64,000 bases of DNA from Candidatus Nanoarchaeia archaeon (GTDB taxonomy: Archaea; Nanobdellota; Nanobdellia; Woesearchaeales; JANQNE01): NCBI GenBank assembly GCA_028279725.1, contig JANQNE010000011.1, positions 176,028 through 240,027 of the forward strand, read 5' to 3'. The translations under genes were made by a program, and so were the position numbers. Of the stretch, positions 25,432-32,866 are shown in pieces. The first letter of the stretch is position 1. Each line of letters begins with the position of its first letter. Under the pieces are notes generated by a model. It ran no database searches and had not been told where the DNA came from. It saw only the letters and a program-made list of their open reading frames with translations.

Positions 25432-26109
25432 GTGGATAACAGAAATCTGATTGTAGAGGGGTTAAGGACTTTTAAGTTTGGGGCTACGATAGAGGTAACA
25501 AACGGAATAAGTAAAGAAAATAACTACAGAGATAAAGCACAGCAGTCACTAAATGCTAAATCTTATCTTGAGCATCTTACGGACAGAGATGTTTTGGTTG
25601 CTACTGGATTAGCTTATATCAAAAGCAATACAGCTCCTGATTATTCTAAGAAAATAAATGTTCTTCTTAATGTGGAAAAATATAAGCAGAAGAAACTGAA
25701 GAGTGTGCTTGAGAAATCATTGGATTCCTGTGGATTACGGAAGAAAGAAAGAGGATTAGTTGAGAAGATACTGAAAGTACATACTCCTGACTGGCCTCTT
25801 CAGGAATTTATCTCTTGTGTTAATGGTGAGTTGAAAGTGTGTGCGGGATATCTAGGCATCCCTCCTGCAGAGTATAAGGAGAGTCTTGCTGATATCAAAG
25901 GTGTTGTGATGGAATTGTATATACAAAGCCTTTTTGAAGAAGAGCTTGCTAAGAAGATAACTTTCAGAAGGCATAAGTATAAGCATAAAGGGATAAAGTC
26001 TGATGCAGATGTTATAGTAATATGTCCTGAGCATAGATTTTACGGAGCATTGCAGAGACTGGATCAAAGGCCTGATATTTCAGCAAAAGTTCTTACAAGA
26101 AAAAGGTAG
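25432..26109 (+). CDS. Hypothetical protein (225 aa)
   Basis: Unrecognised. Starts with GTG at the expected distance from a TATA box, so probably translated from a leaderless mRNA. The product is basic and mostly helical, with Lys-rich stretches (YKQKKLKSVLEKSLD, RRHKYKHKG). No metal-binding Cys cluster, signal or membrane helix. It is convergent with and directly abuts the ZPR1 gene. Function unknown; basic character would fit nucleic acid contact. Confidence 0.6.
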   Translation: MDNRNLIVEGLRTFKFGATIEVTNGISKENNYRDKAQQSLNAKSYLEHLTDRDVLVATGLAYIKSNTAPDYSKKINVLLNVEKYKQKKLKSVLEKSLDSCGLRKKERGLVEKILKVHTPDWPLQEFISCVNGELKVCAGYLGIPPAEYKESLADIKGVVMELYIQSLFEEELAKKITFRRHKYKHKGIKSDADVIVICPEHRFYGALQRLDQRPDISAKVLTRKR

Positions 26110-26640
26110 TTATTTTAATTTTGTCTTGACAGCTCTGTCGGAGATTATTGCAGAGTTGCCAGAAGGATCTTCTATTGTAATTTTGATTTTTTCTTTTCCC
26201 CACATTATCCTTGTTATTTTTTTGAGCAAGTTCTTTGCTTTCTTTCTTTCGTCCTTGTCGTCATCTGAATCTTTGTTTGAATCTATTATCTCTTTTACTC
26301 TTTCAAACAATCCTTCTATGTTTGTCACATAACCTTCTGCTGCAGGACCTGGAGAAATAGTTGCGATCCTTGGGATCTTTACAGTTGCTTCAGAACTTTT
26401 TATAACTCTAACATTCATGTCGTCATCTGATGAAACTTCGAATGTGTATTTTACAGGCTCTTTCTGCTCTGCTGCTTCGACATCTGCCTTGTGGTATTTG
26501 CATGTCGAACAGCTCATAGAGAAAGCGAACAGTTTTCCAAAGTAAGGAACCTCGATCTCTTCTTCCATCAAAGTTAAAGTCTTTTGACGGCACATCGGGC
26601 AAACTTCACCCTCGAGCTTGTCTACTTTGGTTTTTGCCAT
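26110..26640 (-). CDS. ZPR1-type zinc-finger protein
   Basis: 176 residues from the ATG at 26640, which lies where homologous proteins begin (MAKTKVDKLEGEVCPMCRQ). A C-x2-C pair (CPMC) and a second one (CSTC) about 35 residues later form the ZPR1 zinc ribbon; the rest (YTFEVSSDDDMNVRVIKSSE, then IPRIATISPGP and TNIEGLFERV) is the following beta domain of archaeal single-copy ZPR1 proteins. Eukaryotic ZPR1 binds elongation factor 1A; the archaeal role is not established. The frame is open further upstream to 26721, but that part overlaps the repeat region and is not needed. A TATA-like TTTATAAA box lies near 26662-26669. Confidence 0.82.
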   Translation of the reverse strand: MAKTKVDKLEGEVCPMCRQKTLTLMEEEIEVPYFGKLFAFSMSCSTCKYHKADVEAAEQKEPVKYTFEVSSDDDMNVRVIKSSEATVKIPRIATISPGPAAEGYVTNIEGLFERVKEIIDSNKDSDDDKDERKKAKNLLKKITRIMWGKEKIKITIEDPSGNSAIISDRAVKTKLK

Positions 26641-26694
26641 TAACAAAACTAAAGATAAGAAGTTTATAAACTTTATTATTTTGTAAAATATGTG

Positions 26695-26793
26695 TGTGAA
26701 TAGCACGTTACGCCAGATCATACGTCTGATCCTTGCGTCAGATTTATTTATATCTGAAAAAAATAAAGAAGGCTACACTTGGTGCTATTCACA
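26695..26793 (-). repeat. Dispersed structured element, copy C
   Basis: 99 bp bounded by a perfect 12-bp inverted repeat, TGTGAATAGCAC at 26695-26706 and GTGCTATTCACA at 26782-26793. Compared with copy A the outer stem differs at three positions and every partner base has changed to keep pairing. Read on the minus strand it carries GCACCAAGTGTAG near one end, the shared core AAATAAATCTGAC (identical in copy D) and a local hairpin GATCA/TGATC. It lies between the SepF gene stop and the ZPR1 gene promoter, both minus strand. Confidence 0.75.
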
Positions 26794-26832
26794 TTCTAAA
26801 ATATAAGAAATTTTTAAGAAATAAGAAAAAAA

Positions 26833-27255
26833 TTACTGACCTTCTGGTGAAGGTGCTTCTATCTCTTCCTTGACTTCAGCAGTCTGGGAAGTCCTGTGGA
26901 TCTTTGCAAAAGAAGGTGTTACAACAATCCAGTCTTCTCCAAATCCAGCGATGTCTCCGTCAATCGCGTCTGTTGTCTTTTTTAGCTTGTTAACAGCTCT
27001 TTTCAATTCAACAAGATCTTTGTCTTTCAAAGGCCTTATGTTGATCAAAGGAACTGTGTAGCCTTCTCTCAGAACATCAATAATCGGCTTAACATCTTCG
27101 AAATCTTCAATAGTAAAAGGCCTTACTATAATCTTAGCATCTGGCTGAGCACCTGGTTCCTGAGAAAGTTCTACATATTCTTCAGCCTGCTCTTCTGAAA
27201 CATCAACGTCATTTGACCCCTTTATCTTTTCTTTTAAGTTTGAAAATAAACCCAT
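26833..27255 (-). CDS. sepF: SepF-like cell division protein
   Basis: 140 residues. The N-terminal MGLFSNLKEKIKG is the short amphipathic membrane-targeting helix of SepF, followed by an acidic linker and the conserved core IIVRPFTIEDFEDVKPIID, VPLINIRPLKDKDLVE, then DAIDGDIAGFGEDWIVVTPS. SepF anchors FtsZ to the membrane in archaea that lack FtsA. I chose ATG 27255, which has GGAGG seven bases upstream; ATG 27270 would add five residues and put that sequence inside the gene. Divergent from the L21e operon. Confidence 0.88.
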   Translation of the reverse strand: MGLFSNLKEKIKGSNDVDVSEEQAEEYVELSQEPGAQPDAKIIVRPFTIEDFEDVKPIIDVLREGYTVPLINIRPLKDKDLVELKRAVNKLKKTTDAIDGDIAGFGEDWIVVTPSFAKIHRTSQTAEVKEEIEAPSPEGQ

Positions 27256-27431
27256 CTTAGCTCCCTCCATTCACTAATAAATCTAGTGTAACGGGGAGTA
27301 AACACCTATTTAAATGTTTTGTTTTTTCACTCTAGAATGGCATTAAATCAGTAGAAAGCTTTTTATATGAGATAATGAAATCAATAAGAGATTTAAGTAG
27401 TGAATAGAGTAAATAGATAAGGTGATTTATT

Positions 27432-27722
27432 ATGGGAGGAAGAATTGGCGGATTTAGAAGAAAAACGCGACATAAGCTTCAGAAAAGTGTTAGAGAAAAA
27501 GGCAAGCTTAGCCTGAAAAAATATTTCCAGACATTTGAAGTAGGTCAGAAAGTATTGCTGAAAGGAGATTCCACTGTACAGAAAGCGATGTACAATCCTA
27601 AATTTCATGGTAAAGTTGGGATAATAAAAGGAAAAGAAGGAGTCTGTTATCAGATCAATGTAAAGGACATGAATAAAGAAAAGACATTAGTTGTCCATCC
27701 TGTACATTTGGAGAGTGCATAA
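27432..27722 (+). CDS. rpl21e: 50S ribosomal protein L21e
   Basis: 96 residues: GGFRRKTRHKLQKSVREKGK at the N-terminus, a central FEVGQKVLLKGDSTVQKAM segment and NPKFHGKVGIIKGKEG, all features of L21e. It is a large-subunit protein. AGGTGAT lies five bases before the ATG, a perfect archaeal ribosome binding site, and a TATA-like box is present near 27359-27367. It starts the conserved archaeal operon L21e-RpoF-DUF655, with two-base spacers between genes. Confidence 0.95.
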   Translation: MGGRIGGFRRKTRHKLQKSVREKGKLSLKKYFQTFEVGQKVLLKGDSTVQKAMYNPKFHGKVGIIKGKEGVCYQINVKDMNKEKTLVVHPVHLESA

Positions 27723-27724
27723 AA

Positions 27725-28072
27725 ATGGCAAAACCAGAGATATTGAGCGAAGAACCTATAAGCATAGTTGAGCTTAAGGAAGAACTAGATAAGATAAAGA
27801 AGAGGGATGGTGAGCTGAACTTTAGAGCTAACAAGACTGAAGAATATCTAGGTCAGTTTGTTACATTGTCAACAAAGAAAGCAGCAGAGATGAAAGAAAA
27901 GATAGAGAAACTTAAGATTCCAAGACTTAAGGATGAGCATGTTATGAAGATCATTGATCTGATGCCGACAAATGTTGAAAGCCTGAAGGTTATGCTTCAG
28001 GGATATACCTTGACAGTGAGTCAGGAGAATATCAAGAAGATTGTCGGTGTAGTTGAAGAGTTTGCTAAGTAA
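27725..28072 (+). CDS. rpoF: DNA-directed RNA polymerase subunit F (Rpb4 homologue)
   Basis: 115 residues with the Rpb4/RpoF pattern: an N-terminal EPISIVELKEEL, a long helix that ends in LSTKKAAEMKEKIEKLKIPR, KIIDLMPTNVESLKVMLQG and the C-terminal SQENIKKIVGVVEEF. RpoF pairs with RpoE to form the polymerase stalk, which contacts nascent RNA. Second gene of the L21e operon. Confidence 0.93.
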   Translation: MAKPEILSEEPISIVELKEELDKIKKRDGELNFRANKTEEYLGQFVTLSTKKAAEMKEKIEKLKIPRLKDEHVMKIIDLMPTNVESLKVMLQGYTLTVSQENIKKIVGVVEEFAK

Positions 28073-28074
28073 AA

Positions 28075-28650
28075 ATGGAAGAAGAACAAGGAATGGATGC
28101 TGGAAGAGAGGAAGTTGCAATCGTACTAGATTTTCTGCCGAACGGCTATCCATTTGATGACAGGCCTATGCACAGGAAGACAGCGATAGTGCAGGCTATG
28201 GGAAGCAAGAGATTTACTTTACTGGAGTTAGTCCCTAAGAAAGGAATTACATTACAGCCGACACAGGAAGTTTATATCGGCGAAGGGAAAAGAGAAGAGA
28301 TCCACCATATAATCGGAAAGCTTCAGATAGATAAGCTTACAAGGACAGCAAAGCAGGAATTAGAATTTGTTGTTGAAGAATTGGTGAAGAAGGATGAGAA
28401 AAGATTTGTTGATTTCTTCAATAAAGCTCAGCCTCTGACAACAAGGATGCATCAGTTAGAATTATTGCCTGGATTGGGGAAGAAGCATATGTGGGAGATA
28501 ATTGAAGAGAGAAGAGATAGAGATTTTGAAAGCTTTGCTGATCTTAAGAAAAGAGTTAAGCTGATGCCTGATCCTGAGAAAGCTATTATCAAAAGGATAT
28601 TGAATGAATTAGAAGGTAAGGAGAAACACAGTCTTTTTGCTGATGTATAA
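28075..28650 (+). CDS. DUF655-family putative RNA-binding protein
   Basis: 191 residues. The first part (VAIVLDFLPNGYPFDDRP, QAMGSKRFTLLELVPKKG) is an OB-like barrel, and residues about 145-165 (LELLPGLGKKHMWEIIEER) form a helix-hairpin-helix motif. This is the DUF655 family, which follows rpoF in many archaea and usually precedes the 16S rRNA dimethyladenosine transferase KsgA. Here no ksgA follows; the next gene is on the other strand. An RNA-binding role in ribosome assembly is likely but unproven. Confidence 0.85.
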   Translation: MEEEQGMDAGREEVAIVLDFLPNGYPFDDRPMHRKTAIVQAMGSKRFTLLELVPKKGITLQPTQEVYIGEGKREEIHHIIGKLQIDKLTRTAKQELEFVVEELVKKDEKRFVDFFNKAQPLTTRMHQLELLPGLGKKHMWEIIEERRDRDFESFADLKKRVKLMPDPEKAIIKRILNELEGKEKHSLFADV

Positions 28651-28652
28651 GA

Positions 28653-29912
28653 TTATTTTTCTAGAATTATTCCGAAACCGATCAATCTGAACCTGTTTCC
28701 AACTCTTCTTGAGATCGTAACTCTTGATCCTGGCTCTGCGCAGACAGGAAGCTTTAGTTTGCATCTGAACTTGTTCTTTCCAAGTTCTGTAACTACTCCA
28801 ACTGTTGCAGCTGAGTTTATGTTCAACATTAAAGCTTCTAATTTCTTTATCGGCTCTACTTTTAGTTCTTCGGCTGCCCCTACAACCCTGTCTAACAGAT
28901 GAGTCTCTAATGTGAAGTCATACCATACTTTAGGAAGATGATCCTTGTGGCCGACAACACAGCCAGATAGTTTGTCTGATTTTACAATTGAAGGATCTAA
29001 TGATGTTAACAATGCCATAGAACCTCCTGGGCCGACTTCTTCAACTGAAGTTCCTCCTGTCTTTATGTCTGTGATCTTTGCGAATAATGGCTTGAATATC
29101 TTTTGGTTACGCTCTTCAACCTCATAGCCAGGACGGATCTCTATCTCTTCTCCTGATTTGAATTTCCCTTGTTTTAATGAACCTCCCAGAACTCCTCCGA
29201 CAATCTTAGCTATCTTTGTTCCTGGCTTGTTTATGTCGAATGATCTTGCAACGAACATCATAGGTGTTGCTGACGGGTCTCTCGCTGGAGTTGGTATTGT
29301 CTTTTCTATAGCTTCTATCAGAACTTCTGTGTTAATGTTATGCTGGGCTGATACTGGAATTATTGGAGCATCTTTGTATTCTGTCTCTTTGATAAATTCT
29401 TTTATCTGCTTGTAATTTTTCATAGCCTGCTCTTTTTTTACTAAATCAATCTTGTTCTGGACAATAACTAAGTTTTTTACTCCCATGATCTGCAACGCCA
29501 TGATGTGTTCACGGGTTTGTGGTTGAGGACAGTTTTCGTTTGCAGCTATCATCAAGATAGCTCCGTCCATTATTGTCGCTCCTGACAGCATTGTTGCCAT
29601 CAATGATTCATGTCCTGGAGCGTCGACAAAAGAAACTTTTCTCAGGATTTTTGTCTCTGATTCGCATTTAGGGCATTTATCTTTTACAGTATATCCTGCT
29701 GTGCCTCTGCATTTAGAACATTTTTTGAATACTGAATCCGCATAGCCAAGCCTTATGGTTATCCCTCTTTTCAATTCTTCAGAATGAGTGTCTGTCCATT
29801 TTCCTGACAGCCTTTCTGTCAGAGTTGTTTTTCCGTGGTCGACATGCCCGACTAGACCGATGTTAACTTCTGGCTGTAATGTGTCTTGCTTTTTCTTGGC
29901 TATAAGAATCAC
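28653..29912 (-). CDS. Translation initiation factor aIF2 subunit gamma
   Basis: 419 residues. GTPase motifs: GLVGHVDHGKTTL near 21-33, switch I RGITIRLGYAD, DAPGHESL and NKIDLVKKE, plus the zinc knuckle CSKC...CPKC typical of the gamma subunit. It carries initiator tRNA to the ribosome as part of the aIF2 heterotrimer. The start is GTG 29912, centred 27-28 bases from a TTTATAAA box, so probably leaderless. An in-frame ATA at 29903 would give the family-typical Met-Ala-Lys-Lys start but is too far from the TATA box for a leaderless start. S6e is encoded just upstream, the usual archaeal pairing. Confidence 0.95.
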   Translation of the reverse strand: MILIAKKKQDTLQPEVNIGLVGHVDHGKTTLTERLSGKWTDTHSEELKRGITIRLGYADSVFKKCSKCRGTAGYTVKDKCPKCESETKILRKVSFVDAPGHESLMATMLSGATIMDGAILMIAANENCPQPQTREHIMALQIMGVKNLVIVQNKIDLVKKEQAMKNYKQIKEFIKETEYKDAPIIPVSAQHNINTEVLIEAIEKTIPTPARDPSATPMMFVARSFDINKPGTKIAKIVGGVLGGSLKQGKFKSGEEIEIRPGYEVEERNQKIFKPLFAKITDIKTGGTSVEEVGPGGSMALLTSLDPSIVKSDKLSGCVVGHKDHLPKVWYDFTLETHLLDRVVGAAEELKVEPIKKLEALMLNINSAATVGVVTELGKNKFRCKLKLPVCAEPGSRVTISRRVGNRFRLIGFGIILEK

Positions 29913-29935
29913 CTACGAGAAGGAAAAACTGAGTA

Positions 29936-29943
29936 TTTATAAA
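29936..29943 (-). promoter_or_regulatory. TATA box of the aIF2 gamma gene
   Basis: TTTATAAA on the minus strand centred 27.5 bases before GTG 29912. It indicates that this gene has its own promoter separate from S6e. Confidence 0.5.
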
Positions 29944-29957
29944 GTTAATTGAAAAAA

Positions 29958-30206
29958 TTAGTGTTGAAAAAAATTAAAAGGTGTGGATGATGATTTAGCT
30001 GATGGTTTTGATTCTATCATTCCTGGATCGTCAAGCTGCATATCCTGTCCAAGAATTGTCTTTATCTGCCTGTCAATGAATTGTTTTTCTTCTGTAGTGT
30101 AAGGTTCTTGAGGAGCTGTGTTTTTTTGAACTGGACACTGATGAGTTCTTATGTAACGTAGTACAGGATATTCCTCTATCGTCTTTTCTGAAAAGTATGT
30201 TGTCAT
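29958..30206 (-). CDS. Small hypothetical protein (82 aa)
   Basis: Starts at ATG 30206, five bases after the S6e stop, so probably translated from the S6e message. The product begins MTTYFSEKTIEEYPVLRYIR and has a helical middle (YTTEEKQFIDRQIKTILGQD) and a Ser/Pro-rich tail. No known family. Reading upstream of 30206 is possible but would overlap the Lys/Glu-rich end of S6e in another frame and looks spurious. Confidence 0.45.
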   Translation of the reverse strand: MTTYFSEKTIEEYPVLRYIRTHQCPVQKNTAPQEPYTTEEKQFIDRQIKTILGQDMQLDDPGMIESKPSAKSSSTPFNFFQH

Positions 30207-30213
30207 CTTAGAA

Positions 30214-30657
30214 TTATTCCTTCTTCTCCTCTTTAGGAGCTTCTTCTGCTTTTTCTTCAGCAGGTGCTTCTTTCTTCTCTTCAAACAAAGAATCTTTGCC
30301 CTGTTTTGTGATCTTTAAGTTAATCTGAGAAATCTTATCGTGGATAGCTTCTCCACAGACTGTCTTTTTTATGTATACATCTGACTGTACTTTTCCCCTG
30401 TTCTTTCCTCTGAAACCAGTTCCTCCAGCTGCTGTTATCCTTTTTCTAGCTCCCTGGATACCTTTTCTCATAGGAAAACCACAGTGATCAGATCCTCCAG
30501 TTACTACAAATTCATAGCCAGAAAGGTCGAAACCATCTCCTTTTACTGCATCTCCAATCTTAAGGCCCAGAAAAGGTTTTGCTGAATCTTCCTTTACTTC
30601 CCTCTGTACAGTTTTACTGGTTTTAGGGTCTGATATTGTTAATTTAAATTCTGCCAT
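30214..30657 (-). CDS. rps6e: 30S ribosomal protein S6e
   Basis: 147 residues. The S6e core is clear: FKLTISDPKTSKTVQREV at the start, FLGLKIGDAVKGDGFDLSGY, FVVTGGSDHCGFPMRKGI and RKRITAAGGTGFRGKNRGK. After about residue 120 there is an acidic/Lys tail rich in EEKKEAPAEE repeats that goes beyond the typical archaeal length. It is a small-subunit protein. The ATG is preceded by an AT-rich promoter and no ribosome binding site, consistent with a leaderless start. Confidence 0.93.
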   Translation of the reverse strand: MAEFKLTISDPKTSKTVQREVKEDSAKPFLGLKIGDAVKGDGFDLSGYEFVVTGGSDHCGFPMRKGIQGARKRITAAGGTGFRGKNRGKVQSDVYIKKTVCGEAIHDKISQINLKITKQGKDSLFEEKKEAPAEEKAEEAPKEEKKE

Positions 30658-30758
30658 GAATTTGGGGAAATCTGGTAGTATTTAAATGTTTTTGTATAAG
30701 TATGACGAAACTTTTATAAATAGACAAAATAAATTATAAACTGAAAAGGGGTAGAAAA

Positions 30759-32210
30759 TTGGCTAAAACAAAAGAAGAAATCATGAAGAGTCTTGGCGGG
30801 GAAGAGGTGTTTGAGTCCAGCCATCATATGAAGCTTAAATCTGGTTATCCTAAACCAATAACCCATTACAGGCTAGTCTGGGAAAGGCCAAATCTTGCTA
30901 TGGAAGAAGGCTATTATTTTATCCTGAAGCAGGTGAGGAATGACTGGGGATTTCCAGGAGATGAGATAGAGAAACTAGAAGATGTTTTTGCAGCAGCTGA
31001 AAATTCTGCTTTTTTTGGTGTTTCGCAGCAAAGATTAGGGCTGCAGCAGGATAAGGTCAGCCAGTTCTTAGCTACTATCGGAAAGATGGTAAAGGAGCTG
31101 TTTCAGCTTGTAAGAGAGATAAGAGTTTTAGATGAAAGATTAGAATATTATGAAGACAGTTTTTTAGATGATAGGAAGAAAGCAGAGCCAGCAGAGATCA
31201 CACTGAAAGGGATATTTATCGATATGGTAGAAGGGGGTGCGAAGAACCCTTCTTCTGTCTATGGGATGTCAAGAGAATTACAGTTTACAACACTTCCTGA
31301 TCTTTTCTTTTCAACACACCCAAGGGTAAAAGAGGATGTTGATAAAATAGTTGATAAAGAAAGAGCAGGATTCAACAGGAAAGTTAGAGAAGTTCTGAAA
31401 AGGAAGCTTTATTCATTTTTAGTGTGGAAGAAAAAGACAAATGCTGAGCTTAGGAGCAGAAGAACATTCACGATAAAATACCTGAGGCAGCATTATGATG
31501 TTATCAAGATGTACATGAACTGGGTAAGGCCATACCTAAGGCATATCAAGAGATTACATATGGATGATAAGAAACTGAACAGCCCTGATATAATATCTTC
31601 ATTTGAAGGGTCGATGATAGAGATCGAGTTTATGGCAAAGAAATTTCCTGTCGATCCAAAATCAAATATCCAGAACAAGAAATATTATGCAGTTGTCATT
31701 GCACATTTTTGGTACAGGACAAGGCCTTCGTTATCTTTCCAGCAGGAAGGCTATCAAAGAGGACCATTACATGTCGGAAGGATGGAGATGGACTTAAGAT
31801 CATATGTGTGGACAAAAGAACAGTGTGAAAATTATAAGAAGCTTAAGGATCAGGAAGATTTTGAGCTGTTAGAGTCTGTTAGCGGTTCTGTAAAGGCTGC
31901 AATGGAAGCGTTGGGAGATGAACTTGACAAATACCTGAAAGAAGCTGGAGAAGGATACCTGCCTGAATTTTCAGAGAAAGAAGAAAAGGAAGAGAAAAAA
32001 GGAGTTAAGAGATCTGGCCTGTTAGATCCTTTCTTAGCTCCGTTCAGGAGTTCAGCTCCTAAGAAGGCAAAGAAGAACAAGAAAAAAGAGGATAAAGAAA
32101 AATATCAAAGCTATGCTGCTGAGAAAAGCAGAGCGAAAAAAGAGGTCATGGGTGTAAACTGGGAGTGCTATAAGAACTTTAAGAAAGGACATGGATTTAT
32201 AGCTTGGTGA
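30759..32210 (+). CDS. Large hypothetical protein (483 aa)
   Basis: Not recognised. Starts with TTG 30759, preceded by GGGGT, with a TTTATAAA box near 30714-30721, giving a short leader. The protein is soluble and strongly charged, with long predicted helices (about residues 105-160 and 205-260) and a Lys-rich tail (KKAKKNKKKEDKEK near 445-460). Several aromatic and basic patches (SSHHMKLKSGYPKPITHYRL, RPNLAMEEGYYFIL) suggest a conserved core. The following gene overlaps its stop, so the two likely act together. No enzymatic motif is visible. Confidence 0.6.
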   Translation: MAKTKEEIMKSLGGEEVFESSHHMKLKSGYPKPITHYRLVWERPNLAMEEGYYFILKQVRNDWGFPGDEIEKLEDVFAAAENSAFFGVSQQRLGLQQDKVSQFLATIGKMVKELFQLVREIRVLDERLEYYEDSFLDDRKKAEPAEITLKGIFIDMVEGGAKNPSSVYGMSRELQFTTLPDLFFSTHPRVKEDVDKIVDKERAGFNRKVREVLKRKLYSFLVWKKKTNAELRSRRTFTIKYLRQHYDVIKMYMNWVRPYLRHIKRLHMDDKKLNSPDIISSFEGSMIEIEFMAKKFPVDPKSNIQNKKYYAVVIAHFWYRTRPSLSFQQEGYQRGPLHVGRMEMDLRSYVWTKEQCENYKKLKDQEDFELLESVSGSVKAAMEALGDELDKYLKEAGEGYLPEFSEKEEKEEKKGVKRSGLLDPFLAPFRSSAPKKAKKNKKKEDKEKYQSYAAEKSRAKKEVMGVNWECYKNFKKGHGFIAW

Positions 32211-32212
32211 AG

Positions 32213-32812
32213 ATGGCTAAAGAAGATATTGATGAGCTTAAGAAGTTAAGTGTTGAAGAAAGGATACAAAAGCTTAAGGAGCTAGAGGATAAGAAGAAAG
32301 AAGAGATAAAGAAAGCGCATGAGCTTCTTAAGACAAGTGAAGAAGAGCTTGAAGATAAGGAGAAAGAGAAACAGCAGATACCGATTCCGCAGCTGAAGTC
32401 AGTTGATGTTACTGGATTATTTTCAAGCGAAGAAAAAGAGATATTCAAGACAAAAAGATTTGAGAGCAGTGAAAAGAAAGAAGAAACTGATCTTGAAGAA
32501 GCTGTTTTTACAGAAGGAGAGAAATTACCTCCTGAACAGAAAGCTGATCAGGTTCAGTACAGGATACAGCTGAGCAAAGAGCCTACTCAGGAGCTTTACA
32601 GCGAGATGAAGAATCTCTATCAGGGTGTTGAGCAGAAAGGGTATATGAACTCTGAAGAGAAGCAGAAGATAGAAAACATCCAGTATGCGATGAACAAGAA
32701 AGTTGAGGATATTGAAAGCGGTGCTTATAATCCGAGCCAGTATGTTGCGAATACATTAGATAAGACGCAGCAGCTTGCTGAGAAGATGAAGAGTATGTAT
32801 AAAGGACACTGA
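32213..32812 (+). CDS. Coiled-coil hypothetical protein (199 aa)
   Basis: Starts at ATG 32213, two bases after the stop of the preceding gene, with GGTGA just before; GTG 32207 is an alternative. Residues 1-60 form a highly charged coiled coil (ELKKLSVEERIQKLKELEDK and onward), followed by a Pro-containing linker and a helical C-terminal region (LYSEMKNLYQGVEQKGYMNS). No known family. Tight coupling with the 483-residue protein suggests a shared complex or process. Confidence 0.55.
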   Translation: MAKEDIDELKKLSVEERIQKLKELEDKKKEEIKKAHELLKTSEEELEDKEKEKQQIPIPQLKSVDVTGLFSSEEKEIFKTKRFESSEKKEETDLEEAVFTEGEKLPPEQKADQVQYRIQLSKEPTQELYSEMKNLYQGVEQKGYMNSEEKQKIENIQYAMNKKVEDIESGAYNPSQYVANTLDKTQQLAEKMKSMYKGH

Positions 32813-32831
32813 AGATGATATTTAACCCCGG

Positions 32832-32852
32832 CAAACTTTTAAAAAAAGTTTG
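32832..32852 (+). other. 9-bp hairpin in the leader of the TIM-barrel gene
   Basis: CAAACTTTT and AAAAGTTTG flank a three-base loop and end 14 bases before the ATG at 32867. It follows the stop of the coiled-coil gene, so it could act as a terminator-like or processing signal. Confidence 0.35.
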
Positions 32853-32866
32853 ATCAAAAAAGAAAA

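Noticed and set aside
29901..29912. ATA start codon at 29903 for the aIF2 gamma gene, giving the family-typical Met-Ala-Lys-Lys start
   Set aside because: It lies after an AGGTGAT-like sequence, but a TATA box is centred 27.5 bases before GTG 29912, so leaderless GTG initiation explains the gene without a rare start.
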